A stretch of DNA of 64,000 nucleotides from Haliclystus octoradiatus (taxonomy: Eukaryota > Cnidaria > Staurozoa > Stauromedusae > Haliclystidae): assembly GCA_916610825.1 (NCBI GenBank), contig OU744446.1:15062538-15126537 (forward strand). The letters run 5' to 3'. This document shows, piece after piece, positions 54,162 to 64,000 of the stretch (positions are counted from its first letter, which is position 1; each line of letters starts with the position of its first letter). The notes beneath the pieces were generated by a model, which was not told the DNA's origin, made no database searches, and was given only the letters and a program-made list of their open reading frames with translations. Made by a program: the position numbers and the translations under genes.

Positions 54162-55848
54162 GTACAAAGGATCAAACTGTCAAAACCAATAAGAGACAAA
54201 GATGAGGCAAAAGCCTTTTTCCGTTACTCAGAGTTTCACCCGTTTAATTGCGATCTTCAGACCGTACTACTAAAAATTTGAAACGCGCAATTACTCCTAT
54301 CAATACATACATGAACACTGAAATATATCACTATTGTTTAATTTTAAATGGTTATTGTTAATTCTACATTGTCTATATTTTACCGGAACTGGCAGTTATA
54401 AGGTAGCTCTATTTTTTTCCGAATTTGAATATTCTCAAATAAAATCTATTTTCGTGGCTGCATTTTGATATAAGTTCTGATCTTTTGTTAATTAAGGAGG
54501 TTAGGTAATCTTGATTTGATGATATGAAAGGAAAATCATATGATTTAAACCACCTTACAGCAAAAACATACGAACTAATATTGGCAAAACACTTTTACAT
54601 CTAATTAATAAAACTTTCCCTAACTCTCACAAACTACACAAATTTTCCAACAAGAACGCGATTAAAGTTAGCTACAGCTGCCCGTTTTTCTGCTATTACA
54701 CTAATATTTTAAAGCAGATTTTCAGCTTTAATTTTCTTAATATTAGTCTCTTGATATTATTTTTGTCCACATTATGTCCTTCGCATAATGTATTCGATAT
54801 TGTGTGCAGGTTAATCCAGCTAAGGGTTTTAAATTTGTCGCATGCAGTGTTGGGTTAATTAATAGTCGTCAAGCCTCTTCAGGTAATCTTAAGCTAAATC
54901 TGATCATTTTCCTGCAGCGTAACAGCATTATCCTCTCTCTCCAATAATAATAAATTGAATTAATCTTCCTTGTAAACATTTCTAAATAAACGTTGACTAC
55001 AAAAATTTTATTTTCAAAATGTGTCATTAGCTGTGCACCGTAACGATCTGTTTTTCATCCCATTTTAATTTTTCTATTCATAAATTGACATTACGTCCTA
55101 TCTTAAAAAAAATACTCACGTAATACAGCATTTGCGTAAGATAGTAAATTCTTCTGTTCCCCTATTGATGTTACTTGCGATAGCCTACAATATCACTATA
55201 TACAATCCTTCGGCTTTCGCAAAGAGGTCGCTTCGTTCCCTATAGTATAGCCTGCAGTAAAAATGCCAAAGAAAATGTCAACAAAGCAAAAGAGTCATGA
55301 AAAGGAATTCGAAATGCAGATATTGCGATTGTTATTGTGAAATTTTATAAAATGTTGTGAAAATCTTGCCTTCATTTGGCCGGGGCTTTATACTAAAAAC
55401 TGTAATTAACATCTTGCAAACATGGAACATTTAAGAACAATTTATTCAACCGATATCGATAACATCATCATAACTCTAAAAACGATGAAAGGTATCAACT
55501 TTTTTCAAGCAGAGTTATTGAAAATGGGGGCTATTTGTAAATTTCCTTGTTTGGAGGCATGAAATACATAAAGCAAATTGATATTGGCGAAACCTTTAAA
55601 GAACAAGATAATCTTGACGATCGTCCCAAAATGTAACAGATCAAATATGTTGATGTTTTCTTACTCTCTATCGCTCATTTGATTTGGCTTTGTCTCAAAT
55701 TAGTCACTGCGATGAAACGATACGACGAGATAGAACAAAATAATGACTTTAATTATGATATTGTGAAATGTTATTATCAACGAGGGATAATTAATCGTGC
55801 TTTATATCTACCAACAGGCACCCATCTATTGCCATGGAACCATATTTG
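45576..55848 (+). CDS. Secreted protein of unknown function, paralogue 2 (exons 1-2 of an expected three)
   Basis: Exon 1 (45576-45857) encodes 94 residues with an N-terminal hydrophobic signal segment (NITIIILLIFITQS) and the same landmarks as paralogue 1: LSFTIQK, AKCIVQHK, YISPQHGICSI. It ends in phase 0 at a GTAGGG donor. Exon 2 (55818-55848) reads APIYCHGTIF-G, matching the micro-exon of paralogue 1, with acceptor CAACAG and donor GTGAGT and the same phase 1 end. Exon 3 should carry the beta-rich domain but is not found before 64000; it may lie beyond the LINE array or be lost. Intron 1 is 10 kb and full of young transposons. The signal peptide and intact splice sites suggest the gene is, or recently was, functional. 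Confidence 0.7.
46041..48417. mobile_element. Inverted-repeat DNA transposon, non-autonomous, superfamily unknown
   Basis: The left end CCCAGCAAACACAGAGACGT and the right end (inverse: CCCAGCAAACACTGACGGTC) match for the first 12 bases and again through GGGACGTCCC-type text. The first 190 bp and last 120 bp are crowded with GACGT/ACGTC words in both orientations, as subterminal transposase-binding repeats would be. It is 2377 bp long and encodes nothing complete. The interior holds two diverged repeats of about 170 bp (46813-46990 and 47000-47150) and a LINE fragment. No target duplication is certain. Confidence 0.75.
47207..47760 (+). pseudogene. Chimeric fragment of two LINE copies
   Basis: 47207-47700 matches 60108-60594, the C-terminal end and 3' UTR of LINE A ORF2: LIACKRKFEKMDNILDELGW, then LPRVYTDRGKRSFSFR, then KNSLKTTEI and stop. 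At 47702 it switches without a gap to 59 bp identical in sequence to 62593-62651, inside LINE B ORF2. A TTTAGTA-rich low-complexity run follows to about 47830. The ORF fragment keeps a Trp where LINE A has a stop, so it was not copied from the present LINE A. Confidence 0.85.
48590..48652 (-). ncRNA. Hammerhead ribozyme candidate, PLE copy A
   Basis: On the minus strand the conserved core CUGAUGA and GAAA appear in order. Stem I is CUGU with ACAG, extended past an internal loop by UUCAUU with AAUGAA. Stem II is UCGC-AUAAA-GCGA. Stem III is ACU-UUA-AGU. The predicted cleavage is after AGUU, just before ACAG. Short stem III is known in PLE hammerheads. Fold made by eye. Confidence 0.8.
48812..50953 (-). 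CDS. Penelope-like reverse transcriptase with GIY-YIG endonuclease
   Basis: An intact 713-codon frame starts at an ATG 48 bp inside the A/B junction. PLE proteins copy their RNA at a cut chromosomal site; reverse transcriptase and endonuclease are in one chain. Residues about 150-420 hold the RT: AFITIKDHKDNF, motif A MVFDIENFYPTISENLL, motif B MGSHDGAEVCELVGLFIL and motif C LYRDDGLAV. From about 430 to 570 is a basic linker. Around 590-620 is a Cys cluster (CNCRNKEKCPFDNKC). The C-terminal GIY-YIG nuclease has LIYNANV, NYIGLTEGTFKTRYTQH and the later ELISKCRHENKYYL. No stop or frameshift is present, so the copy may be active. The acidic/polar N-terminus (1-130) is unassigned. Confidence 0.93.
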   Translation of the reverse strand: MEQTTFNYSMKNIPVPPRKTYLIQLIAKIESVIKRMRWKAFFFQENETNEKDDSPAKENFGFKSRNCPSQITELEGFEADLMKMTRNIQFRYVNDHFQRQLKKDIAKIKTSSKAFIPADKTRNFYEVDTEQHEKLLHDNVTATYKKANKNTVNKINREARDIAKELKIENRTDIIAQQEAFITIKDHKDNFRQNPTCRLINPAKSEMGIVSKKILEKIILSVKEKTKVNQWRNTSSVIDWFKSLENKHRLTFMVFDIENFYPTISENLLTQAINFAKNLTSISESDTKIIMHARKSVLFSSGSAWTKRGNENLFDVTMGSHDGAEVCELVGLFILEKLKEIYGANEVGLYRDDGLAVLKNKSGPQAEKIRKKLTKLFKDVGLKITTKTNLKTVDYLDLTFNLTNNSYQPYRKPNDQPLYINTKSNHPPVILKQIPIAINQRISDLSTNNSIFEKSKVIYEDALKASGHQTNLSFKPRPSQSNNNKRTRSRKTIWFNPPYNKSVKTNVGRTFLNLIKKHFPKTHRLNKIFNFNCVKVSYSCTSNMNTIIKNHNKKITNSNENNATNAALCNCRNKEKCPFDNKCQSKSLIYNANVSTPNNPEGKNYIGLTEGTFKTRYTQHISTFKHSNLSSSTQLSKYIWDLKNKDVDYTIKWSSLATGRPYNNMSKKCHLCLVEKFHIICSKEAILNKKSELISKCRHENKYYLSNFKETKT
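51113..51175 (-). ncRNA. Hammerhead ribozyme candidate, PLE copy B
   Basis: Same 63-nt sequence and fold as in copy A. It lies about 160 nt upstream of the start codon of copy A on the transcribed strand, so cutting here would set a 5' end for the copy A RNA. Confidence 0.8.
51335..52861 (-). pseudogene. PLE copy B, 5'-truncated reverse transcriptase-endonuclease
   Basis: Identical in layout to copy A from MGIVSKKILEK onward, 507 codons, missing the N-terminal third and the first RT segment. One visible residue change (Ser for Leu before TFMVFD). It ends at the inversion breakpoint 52861/52863. Its 3' end and ribozyme segment lie directly upstream of the ORF of copy A, so it could supply promoter or processing signals for A. 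Confidence 0.9.
52864..53868 (+). pseudogene. PLE copy C, inverted, C-terminal part only
   Basis: The frame is open from the breakpoint, starting VGLKITTKTNLKTVDYLDL, through linker, Cys cluster and GIY-YIG domain to the same stop. Motifs A-C of the reverse transcriptase are missing. One visible difference from A (Ser for Pro in WFNxPYNKS). Confidence 0.9.
54028..54090 (+). ncRNA. Hammerhead ribozyme candidate, PLE copy C
   Basis: Plus-strand copy: UUCAUU 54028-54033, CUGU 54042-54045, CUGAUGA 54046-54052, stem II 54053-54065, GAAA 54066-54069, stem III 54069-54077, cleavage after 54078, ACAG 54079-54082, AAUGAA 54085-54090. Confidence 0.8.
54160..54530 (-). pseudogene. Old diverged PLE 3' end
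   Basis: On the minus strand a segment near 54440-54490 reads SELISKC-HEN-FYL, the last residues of the PLE protein, followed by a 3' region that parallels copy A at lower identity, including a hammerhead-like segment. It is clearly older than the composite beside it. Confidence 0.75.
54221..54264 (-). ncRNA. Hammerhead-like relic in the old PLE
   Basis: Minus strand: CGGU, core CUGAAGA (the middle base of CUGANGA may vary), GAAA, stem III ACU-CUG-AGU, then A and ACGG. Stem I has one mismatch (CGGU/ACGG) and stem II pairs poorly, so it is probably inactive. Confidence 0.5.
54555..54690 (+). pseudogene. Old PLE linker fragment, opposite orientation
   Basis: Plus strand reads NIRTNIGKTLLHLINKTFP, then SHKLHKF and IKVSYSCP, matching the NVGRTFLNLIKKHFPKTHRL and VKVSYSCT region of the young PLE. 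It is cut off on both sides. Confidence 0.75.
54691..55817. other. End of intron 1 of paralogue 2
   Basis: AT-rich, no recognised frame or repeat. Confidence 0.45.
55818..55848 (+). CDS. Exon 2 (31 bp) of paralogue 2
   Basis: It is three codons shorter than the matching exon of paralogue 1 but keeps Ala-Pro at the start, one cysteine, and the split glycine at the end. Confidence 0.65.
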
Positions 55849-56067
55849 GTGAGTCGGTCGTTATTTGTGGTATCACTCTAGCATTGTAGCTCGCTGTATT
55901 ATACGCCTCACCATATGACTATATTATTCATCAGCAGGGTAAAAAGATTAATTGAGGAATATAGAGGTTGTTTGTAAAGGGTTGCCAACTGAGCTAGAAA
56001 ATATACATATCAGTTACATTTTATCATATTCGGCCAACGGTTTCAATATATTATGACATGACACTTG

Positions 56068-56170
<103 letters not shown>

Positions 56171-56346
56171 GAATTTTCGTAATGACGGACGTGAAATATT
56201 TCACTAGTGCGTTTTCGGAGTTTTTATATTTTAATTGTCAAAACTAGTATCAGTTACAATAGCTTGAATGATCGCTGAGCATTTCCAGTAAGTTACAGAC
56301 TGTTGGTAAGTTATAATTCTACCTCTAAGGAATTAAAAAGTAGAAT

Positions 56347-57645
56347 ATGTCAAACGCTACTTCAATTGAAGCTGGATTTGATGTCGAAGGTGAAGGCAAT
56401 GTTACTGGGAATCTGAGAACAAAATTCAGAAAAGATGGTAAGAACATTGAAAATTTGTACTTTCATACTTCATCTACTGAAACATGGAGATCAAGTTTAC
56501 TGCCATATTATAAAAATAAGAATTTCACGACGAAACAGCAAAAGAAAAACTCAAACACAGATATGGTACAAATATACGAAGATAAACAGATGAAAAGCAA
56601 ATACCTTTGTCTTGAGCTTCATAACTCTACAGGTAATGTTATCATAACTTGGACCAAAGGCATGGAGAACTTTAGATTAACACATTTCCAAGAAATTATG
56701 AAGCTAGTACAGGAAAATTTCGATTTAAACCGAATAGAAACTGGTAGCTTGACTTCAAACGATAATTGTGTAGAATTACCAGGCGCCATTTTGGATTTGG
56801 AAACATGCTCGAATTGCGAAAGAGAGGCCGATGATTCTAGTTGCCATGGCATCCGTTGCTATGACTGCAAAAAGTTAATACATTTAGAATGTTTTGAAGA
56901 TAGAAATGGAGTGTCAATAACATTGGAAGAACTATCTGTACTAATGAGATTTTCAAACATAAAAATGTCATGCAAAATATGCAATAATAAATGTGAAAAT
57001 GTGGAACAGTCAGACATTCTACAACGTGTAAAAACTACAGAAACAGCTATGGCATTAATTTCTAAGAAACTTGATAGATTAATGAGTTTCACAATGGAAA
57101 CAAACACAGAAATCCCAACTATCAGCAATTCGAATAGACATGATATCAGCAAAAGCTATGCAGACGTTCTCAGAATACAGACACAGCAAAAGTTGCACGA
57201 AAAAGCTGTGAAAAATATTTCTGAGCAAGAAAAACGCAAGCTAAACGTGATTTTTCGTGGACTTTCACCTTGCAGTGACTTTAATACCGACAAAGAGCTC
57301 ATTGATGACATCAATCTGAATGCTTTGGGAATTCACGTAGAAATTGAGTCTTGCCAACGCCTGGGAAAAGAATCAAGTAGTCGACCACAACCGTTATTAG
57401 TGAAATTAAAATCTTTTAAAGACAAAATCACCTTATTAAAGAATTCAAAATATTTGAAAGACACTTCTCTCTACAATGTGTTTGTCTCACCTGACTACAC
57501 TGTTGATGAACAAAAGATGATGTCAAAATTGCGTACAGAATGTAAAACAAGGAACGGGAGTCTGAATGAGCCAGGTGACAGATGGGTCATTCGAAACTTC
57601 ACCATTGTCCAACTGAAATCCCTCACATATAATGCTTCTCCATGA
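56347..57645 (+). CDS. LINE A ORF1 protein with PHD-type zinc finger and RNA-binding-like domain
   Basis: 432 residues from an ATG (AGAATATGT) to TGA. ORF1 proteins of LINEs bind the element RNA and form ribonucleoprotein particles. Residues about 35-125 form an N-terminal domain (YLCLELHNSTGNVIITWTKG) shared with LINE C. Residues 154-212 form a C4HC3 PHD-like finger: Cys154, 157, 171, 174, His179, Cys182, 209 and 212. A short helical stretch follows (about 225-250). Residues about 295-430 resemble the RRM-like domain of LINE ORF1 proteins (RKLNVIFRGLSP, SCQRLGKESSSRPQPLLVKL, VSPDYTVDEQKMM). The frame is intact. The stop is a UGA followed by C, and ORF2 continues in the same frame. Confidence 0.9.
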   Translation: MSNATSIEAGFDVEGEGNVTGNLRTKFRKDGKNIENLYFHTSSTETWRSSLLPYYKNKNFTTKQQKKNSNTDMVQIYEDKQMKSKYLCLELHNSTGNVIITWTKGMENFRLTHFQEIMKLVQENFDLNRIETGSLTSNDNCVELPGAILDLETCSNCEREADDSSCHGIRCYDCKKLIHLECFEDRNGVSITLEELSVLMRFSNIKMSCKICNNKCENVEQSDILQRVKTTETAMALISKKLDRLMSFTMETNTEIPTISNSNRHDISKSYADVLRIQTQQKLHEKAVKNISEQEKRKLNVIFRGLSPCSDFNTDKELIDDINLNALGIHVEIESCQRLGKESSSRPQPLLVKLKSFKDKITLLKNSKYLKDTSLYNVFVSPDYTVDEQKMMSKLRTECKTRNGSLNEPGDRWVIRNFTIVQLKSLTYNASP

Positions 57646-60486
57646 CTTGGTATTCGGCCTTCTGTTTCATCAATCATACATTCAAAAAATCTAAAAATAT
57701 TATCAATCAATGTGCAATGCCTAACGTGTCCCCGACTGACTGAATTACATACTTTTATGATTGAAAACAGAATCGATATTGCTATTTTGCAAGAAACATG
57801 GCTCCAGCCAGAATCTGTAGATATTGCCATACCTGGTTATGAAATGTTACGAAACGATAGAGATGGTAGACAAGGGGGGACAGCAGTTTACTACAAAACT
57901 AATCTTAAATTGGCCATTGATTCATCCATAACAAAACAATCATATGGAATAAATTATGAACAACTAGCAATTAAAATACAAACATCCAACATGAAGACAT
58001 TTTATATCATAAATTGTTACAATCCTAAGCAAGAAAATTATTTACAAGCTATTGATCAATTACAAACTACATTGGAAATTTTATCTGAGAAAGCTTGTGA
58101 CTTTATTATTGCCGGTGATTTAAATATTGACTACCTAAAAAATTCGCCATCAAAAATTTCTCTTCTTGATTTCATGTCACAATTCGACCTACATTCTCAC
58201 AATACTGATCCAACACGCATTACTGAAACCACTGAAACATGTATTGACTATCTGATATCTTCTGCATCAATCAGTCAGAATATTGGCGTATGCTCTGTGA
58301 CACCTGTGTGCAACTCAGATCATCTTGGATTGACGACGACAATAAATTGCAACATTGAAAGACCTGCAAAAACACTCAAAACCATTAGATCATATAAAAA
58401 TTTCAACAAGGACGCATTCTGTGAAGATCTACTGAATTGTGACATGTCCAGATTTAATGCAGCTATAGTTGATGAAGATATAGATACAGCAGCAGAATTT
58501 CTACAACGAACATTACATCAAACATTAAATAAACATGCACCCATCAAAACAATTGTATCACATGCTAATTATGCACCCTGGGTAAATATCGAACTACGAA
58601 ATGAACTAAAACAAAGAAACAAATTAAGATACATTGCCATGAAATCAAAACAGTCTCATGACTGGAAATTATATAAAAACCAAAGAAACCAGGTGAATTA
58701 CAAGCTAAGAATAGCAAAAATTGACTATAATAAAGCTAAATTTTCAGAATGTGATGAAAATGTGACAGATATCTGGAATCAAGTGAAAAGGCTAACAACA
58801 AAGCAGAAATATAAATGCACAGCGTCAAATAAATCAGATCTAGATAAAATAAACAGATTTTTCAGTGAGGTTGGATCAACCATAAAGACAACAACACACA
58901 CTACTCCAAATTATGAAAATATTGAACAATGTAACAAAGTATTTAATTTCAACTCTGCATCTGTCATTGACATTGTAAAAGCTGTTGCTATGTTACCAAA
59001 CTGGAAGGCACCCGGAAACGATGAACTAAATGGTTATGTGATAAAAGCTGCACTCCCTGCAATTGCTACACCGCTTACAAGTCTTGTTAACTTATCCATC
59101 AAACTATCTGTTTTCCCTGAGAGTTTTAAATTTACTATTGTGTCTCCTATACCAAAATCATCTTCCGCAACTACACCAGACCAGCATCGTCCTTTAGCAT
59201 TATTATCACTGTTATCAAAGGTCGTTGAAAGAATAATATACCTACAATTGTACCCACATATTTTACCTCTCCTCACAAAATACCAACATGGATTTCAACT
59301 TGGTCGTTCTACAATCACAGCGTTACTTAATATAACAGAAAATATTTTAAATACTATGGAACATCGTGAACTGTCCCTTCTAATTTTGCTCGATCTTTCT
59401 AAAGCTTTCGATAGCCTCCAGCATGATATATTACTGCATAAACTGAAACTCTTTGGACTATCTGATCATGCACTAGCCTGGATGAACTCGTATTTAGCAA
59501 ACAGAAGACAAGTTGTAAAGGTAAATAATATTTATTCTGAAGAAATTGTATTGACATGTGGTGTACCTCAGGGATCAATTCTTGGCCCTTTGCTCTTTTT
59601 AGTTTACGTTAATGATCTACCTACTGCTATCTCTCATGGGACTGTAGGCCAATTCGCAGATGACAGCCAAATTTTATATAATTATAACCCAAAAAATCCA
59701 CATTCATTGTCAACCGTACAACACAATATCATGGAAGATCTAGAATCAATAACATCATGGTTTAAATCCAACTCACTTCTAGTAAATGCAAAGAAGACCC
59801 AAATAATGGCAATTGGAGAGAGGAGAGTGAAAGCAACACCATTGCCGAATCTATTCATCGATAATCAAATTCTTACCTATGTCAGCCAAGCTAGAAATCT
59901 TGGAGTGGTATTCGATGATGAAATGACTTACAAGAGCCATATTAATCAACTAATAAAAACTGCAACTTACAGATTAAAAGCAATCTCAAAGCAACGTAAG
60001 TTCATTCCAGCAGAACTATTCAAAAAAGTCATTGAGGCAAAAATAATCATGCCCTGCTTATACGCTTTAGAAGTCTGGTCTTCTTGCACAAAAACACAAA
60101 TACGGCGTGTGCAAATCAGTATCCAGAACTGGGCGGCAAAATTAATTGCTGGCAAAAGGAAATTTGAGGAGATGGGAGATCTACTAGATGAAATTGACTA
60201 GCTTCCAATCAAAGACCTTCCTGAATTACGCACTGTGTGCACAGCTCGCCAGTCAGCACTTGGATTATATGGATCCACCATGCAATATCTATTTAAGAAA
60301 TCATATTCAAGGTACGATACACGTAATAAACTGTACATACTTCCACGTGTTTATACCGACCGTGGCAAGAGATCGTTCTCCTTTCGTGGTGCAGAGCTAC
60401 TTAATAAATATAATCAATTTGAACACTGTAATAAAATGAAATATAAAAATGAAATTAAAAACAGTCTTAAAACAACAGAAATATAA
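57646..60486 (+). CDS. LINE A ORF2: APE endonuclease-reverse transcriptase (one internal stop)
   Basis: The frame is open directly after the ORF1 stop; the first in-frame ATG is only at 57754. Endonuclease motifs: KILSINVQC (Asn), LQETWL (Glu), IAGDLNIDYL, and CNSDHLGL (Asp-His). RT motifs: KSSSATTPDQHRPLALLSLL, FQLGRSTITAL, motif A LLDLSKAFDSLQHDILLHKL, motif B GVPQGSILGPLLFLVYVND, motif C QFADDSQIL, then NLGVVFDDEM. The C-terminus carries LPRVYTDRGKRSFSFRGAEL and ends KTTEI. TAG at 60199-60201 interrupts it after LLDEID; the related fragment at 47207 has Trp (TGG) there, so a G-to-A change probably made it. The 95 residues after the stop are otherwise intact. Confidence 0.9.
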
Positions 60487-60647
60487 CTATTATTTAGCGT
60501 AATCAATTTGTCAGACATCAAGAATCAACTGCATTTAACTGAGTCTTACTTTTACTTGTAATTAATTATAAAAGCCTAGAAAACATTGTATTAAGTTGTT
60601 TATATGTCTTAAATATACTAATATCTATCTATCTATCTATCTATCTA

Positions 60648-60648
<1 letters not shown>

Positions 60649-60724
<76 letters not shown>
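60649..60724 (+). repeat. (CA)n tract between LINE A and LINE B
   Basis: About 38 AC units. The left side joins the (ATCT)n tail of LINE A; the right side joins LINE B inside its endonuclease. Confidence 0.98.
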
Positions 60725-63367
<2,643 letters not shown>

Positions 63368-63368
63368 C

Positions 63369-64000
63369 CTAGAATTCGAAACATCAAACACCTACAAATG
63401 GTTTATCGAAATACGTTCATTTTATGAACATCAAGGTAAATATGTATCACTTAATAGTAAAAGTAAAACAGCACATTGCCTCCAAGTTTTTGATGATAAA
63501 GCGAAACGAAAAAGATATTTAAACTTCGAAATGCACGACAACACTAACAAGATCATCATAACATGGACAAGTGGGATGAAAGACTTCACGGATCAAGACT
63601 TTAAATTTATTAAACAGAGAGTGGAAGGGACAGGGAATGTACTTGAAACAGAAGGCATCAAAGAGCAAAATGTGGATAGGCAAAGTGAAAATTCATCAGA
63701 AAATGGCGCGAAAACTATACTTTGCCTTCAATGCCAAAAAAACATTGATCATTTGAGTAAAACACTGCAATGCAGTTTATGCAAACAATTAATACACCAA
63801 GAGTGTTTCACTGATTCCACAGGCAAAAGTATCAGTCATGAAGAAGTAAATATTCTTCAGAGATTTCACGGCATTGTAATACGATGCCTAACATGTGCTT
63901 GCACAAACAACAACGGTAACTCAATGTCATACATAAATACGGAACAACACAGCAAACAAATGGCAATAATGTTAAATAAAATTGAAAAGCTTACCAATGC
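63369..64000 (+). CDS. LINE C ORF1, partial at both ends
   Basis: The frame is open from the (CA)n junction to the window edge without a start codon. It matches LINE A ORF1 from its N-terminal domain (YLNFEMHDNTNKIIITWTSG) through a PHD-type finger: CLQC, CSLC, HQEC and CLTC supply the C4HC3 ligands. It starts at a point equal to about residue 38 of LINE A ORF1, so it is 5'-truncated. The rest of the element continues past 64000. No stop or frameshift is seen. Confidence 0.85.

Overview
The window is AT-rich nuclear DNA from a metazoan, most likely a marine invertebrate; the phylum cannot be fixed from this sequence. Evidence: six-exon conserved translation-factor gene with GT-AG introns of about 1-3 kb, spliced secreted-protein genes, and a repeat load of non-LTR retrotransposons, Penelope-like elements (PLEs), Gypsy remnants, hAT-type elements and fold-back MITEs. 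There is no bacterial operon, tRNA, rRNA gene or CRISPR array.

Layout. 0-1.1 kb: end of a Gypsy-type LTR element. 2.6-3.2 kb: possible intronless two-membrane-helix protein. 3.8-12.9 kb: complete EIF2S1 (eIF2-alpha) gene, with hAT elements and a LINE relic in its introns. 13-25 kb: repeat desert of inverted repeats, MITEs, a broken LINE and a broken Gypsy integrase. 25.6-38.2 kb: three-exon gene for a secreted protein of unknown function. 40-44.8 kb: degraded transposase-like and LINE sequence ending in about 119 perfect TTA units. 45.6-55.8 kb: first two exons of a paralogue of the secreted-protein gene, with the same intron positions and phases; its third exon should lie beyond the window. 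Its 10 kb first intron holds a 2.4 kb inverted-repeat transposon and a young PLE composite.

The most interesting parts are the mobile elements. The PLE locus (48.5-54.1 kb) has one full copy, one truncated copy upstream in tandem, and one inverted truncated copy, nearly identical to each other. Each carries a 63-nt segment that folds by eye as a hammerhead ribozyme. From 56 kb to the end lie three LINEs of one lineage, all on the + strand, each joined at its 5' side to a (CA)n tract and, where the 3' end is visible, followed by another. This suggests insertion aimed at AC microsatellites. In the full-length LINE, ORF1 and ORF2 share one frame separated by a single UGA, and ORF2 has no AUG before its first endonuclease motif.

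All calls come from reading the sequence by eye. Family names rest on recognised motifs, not on searches.
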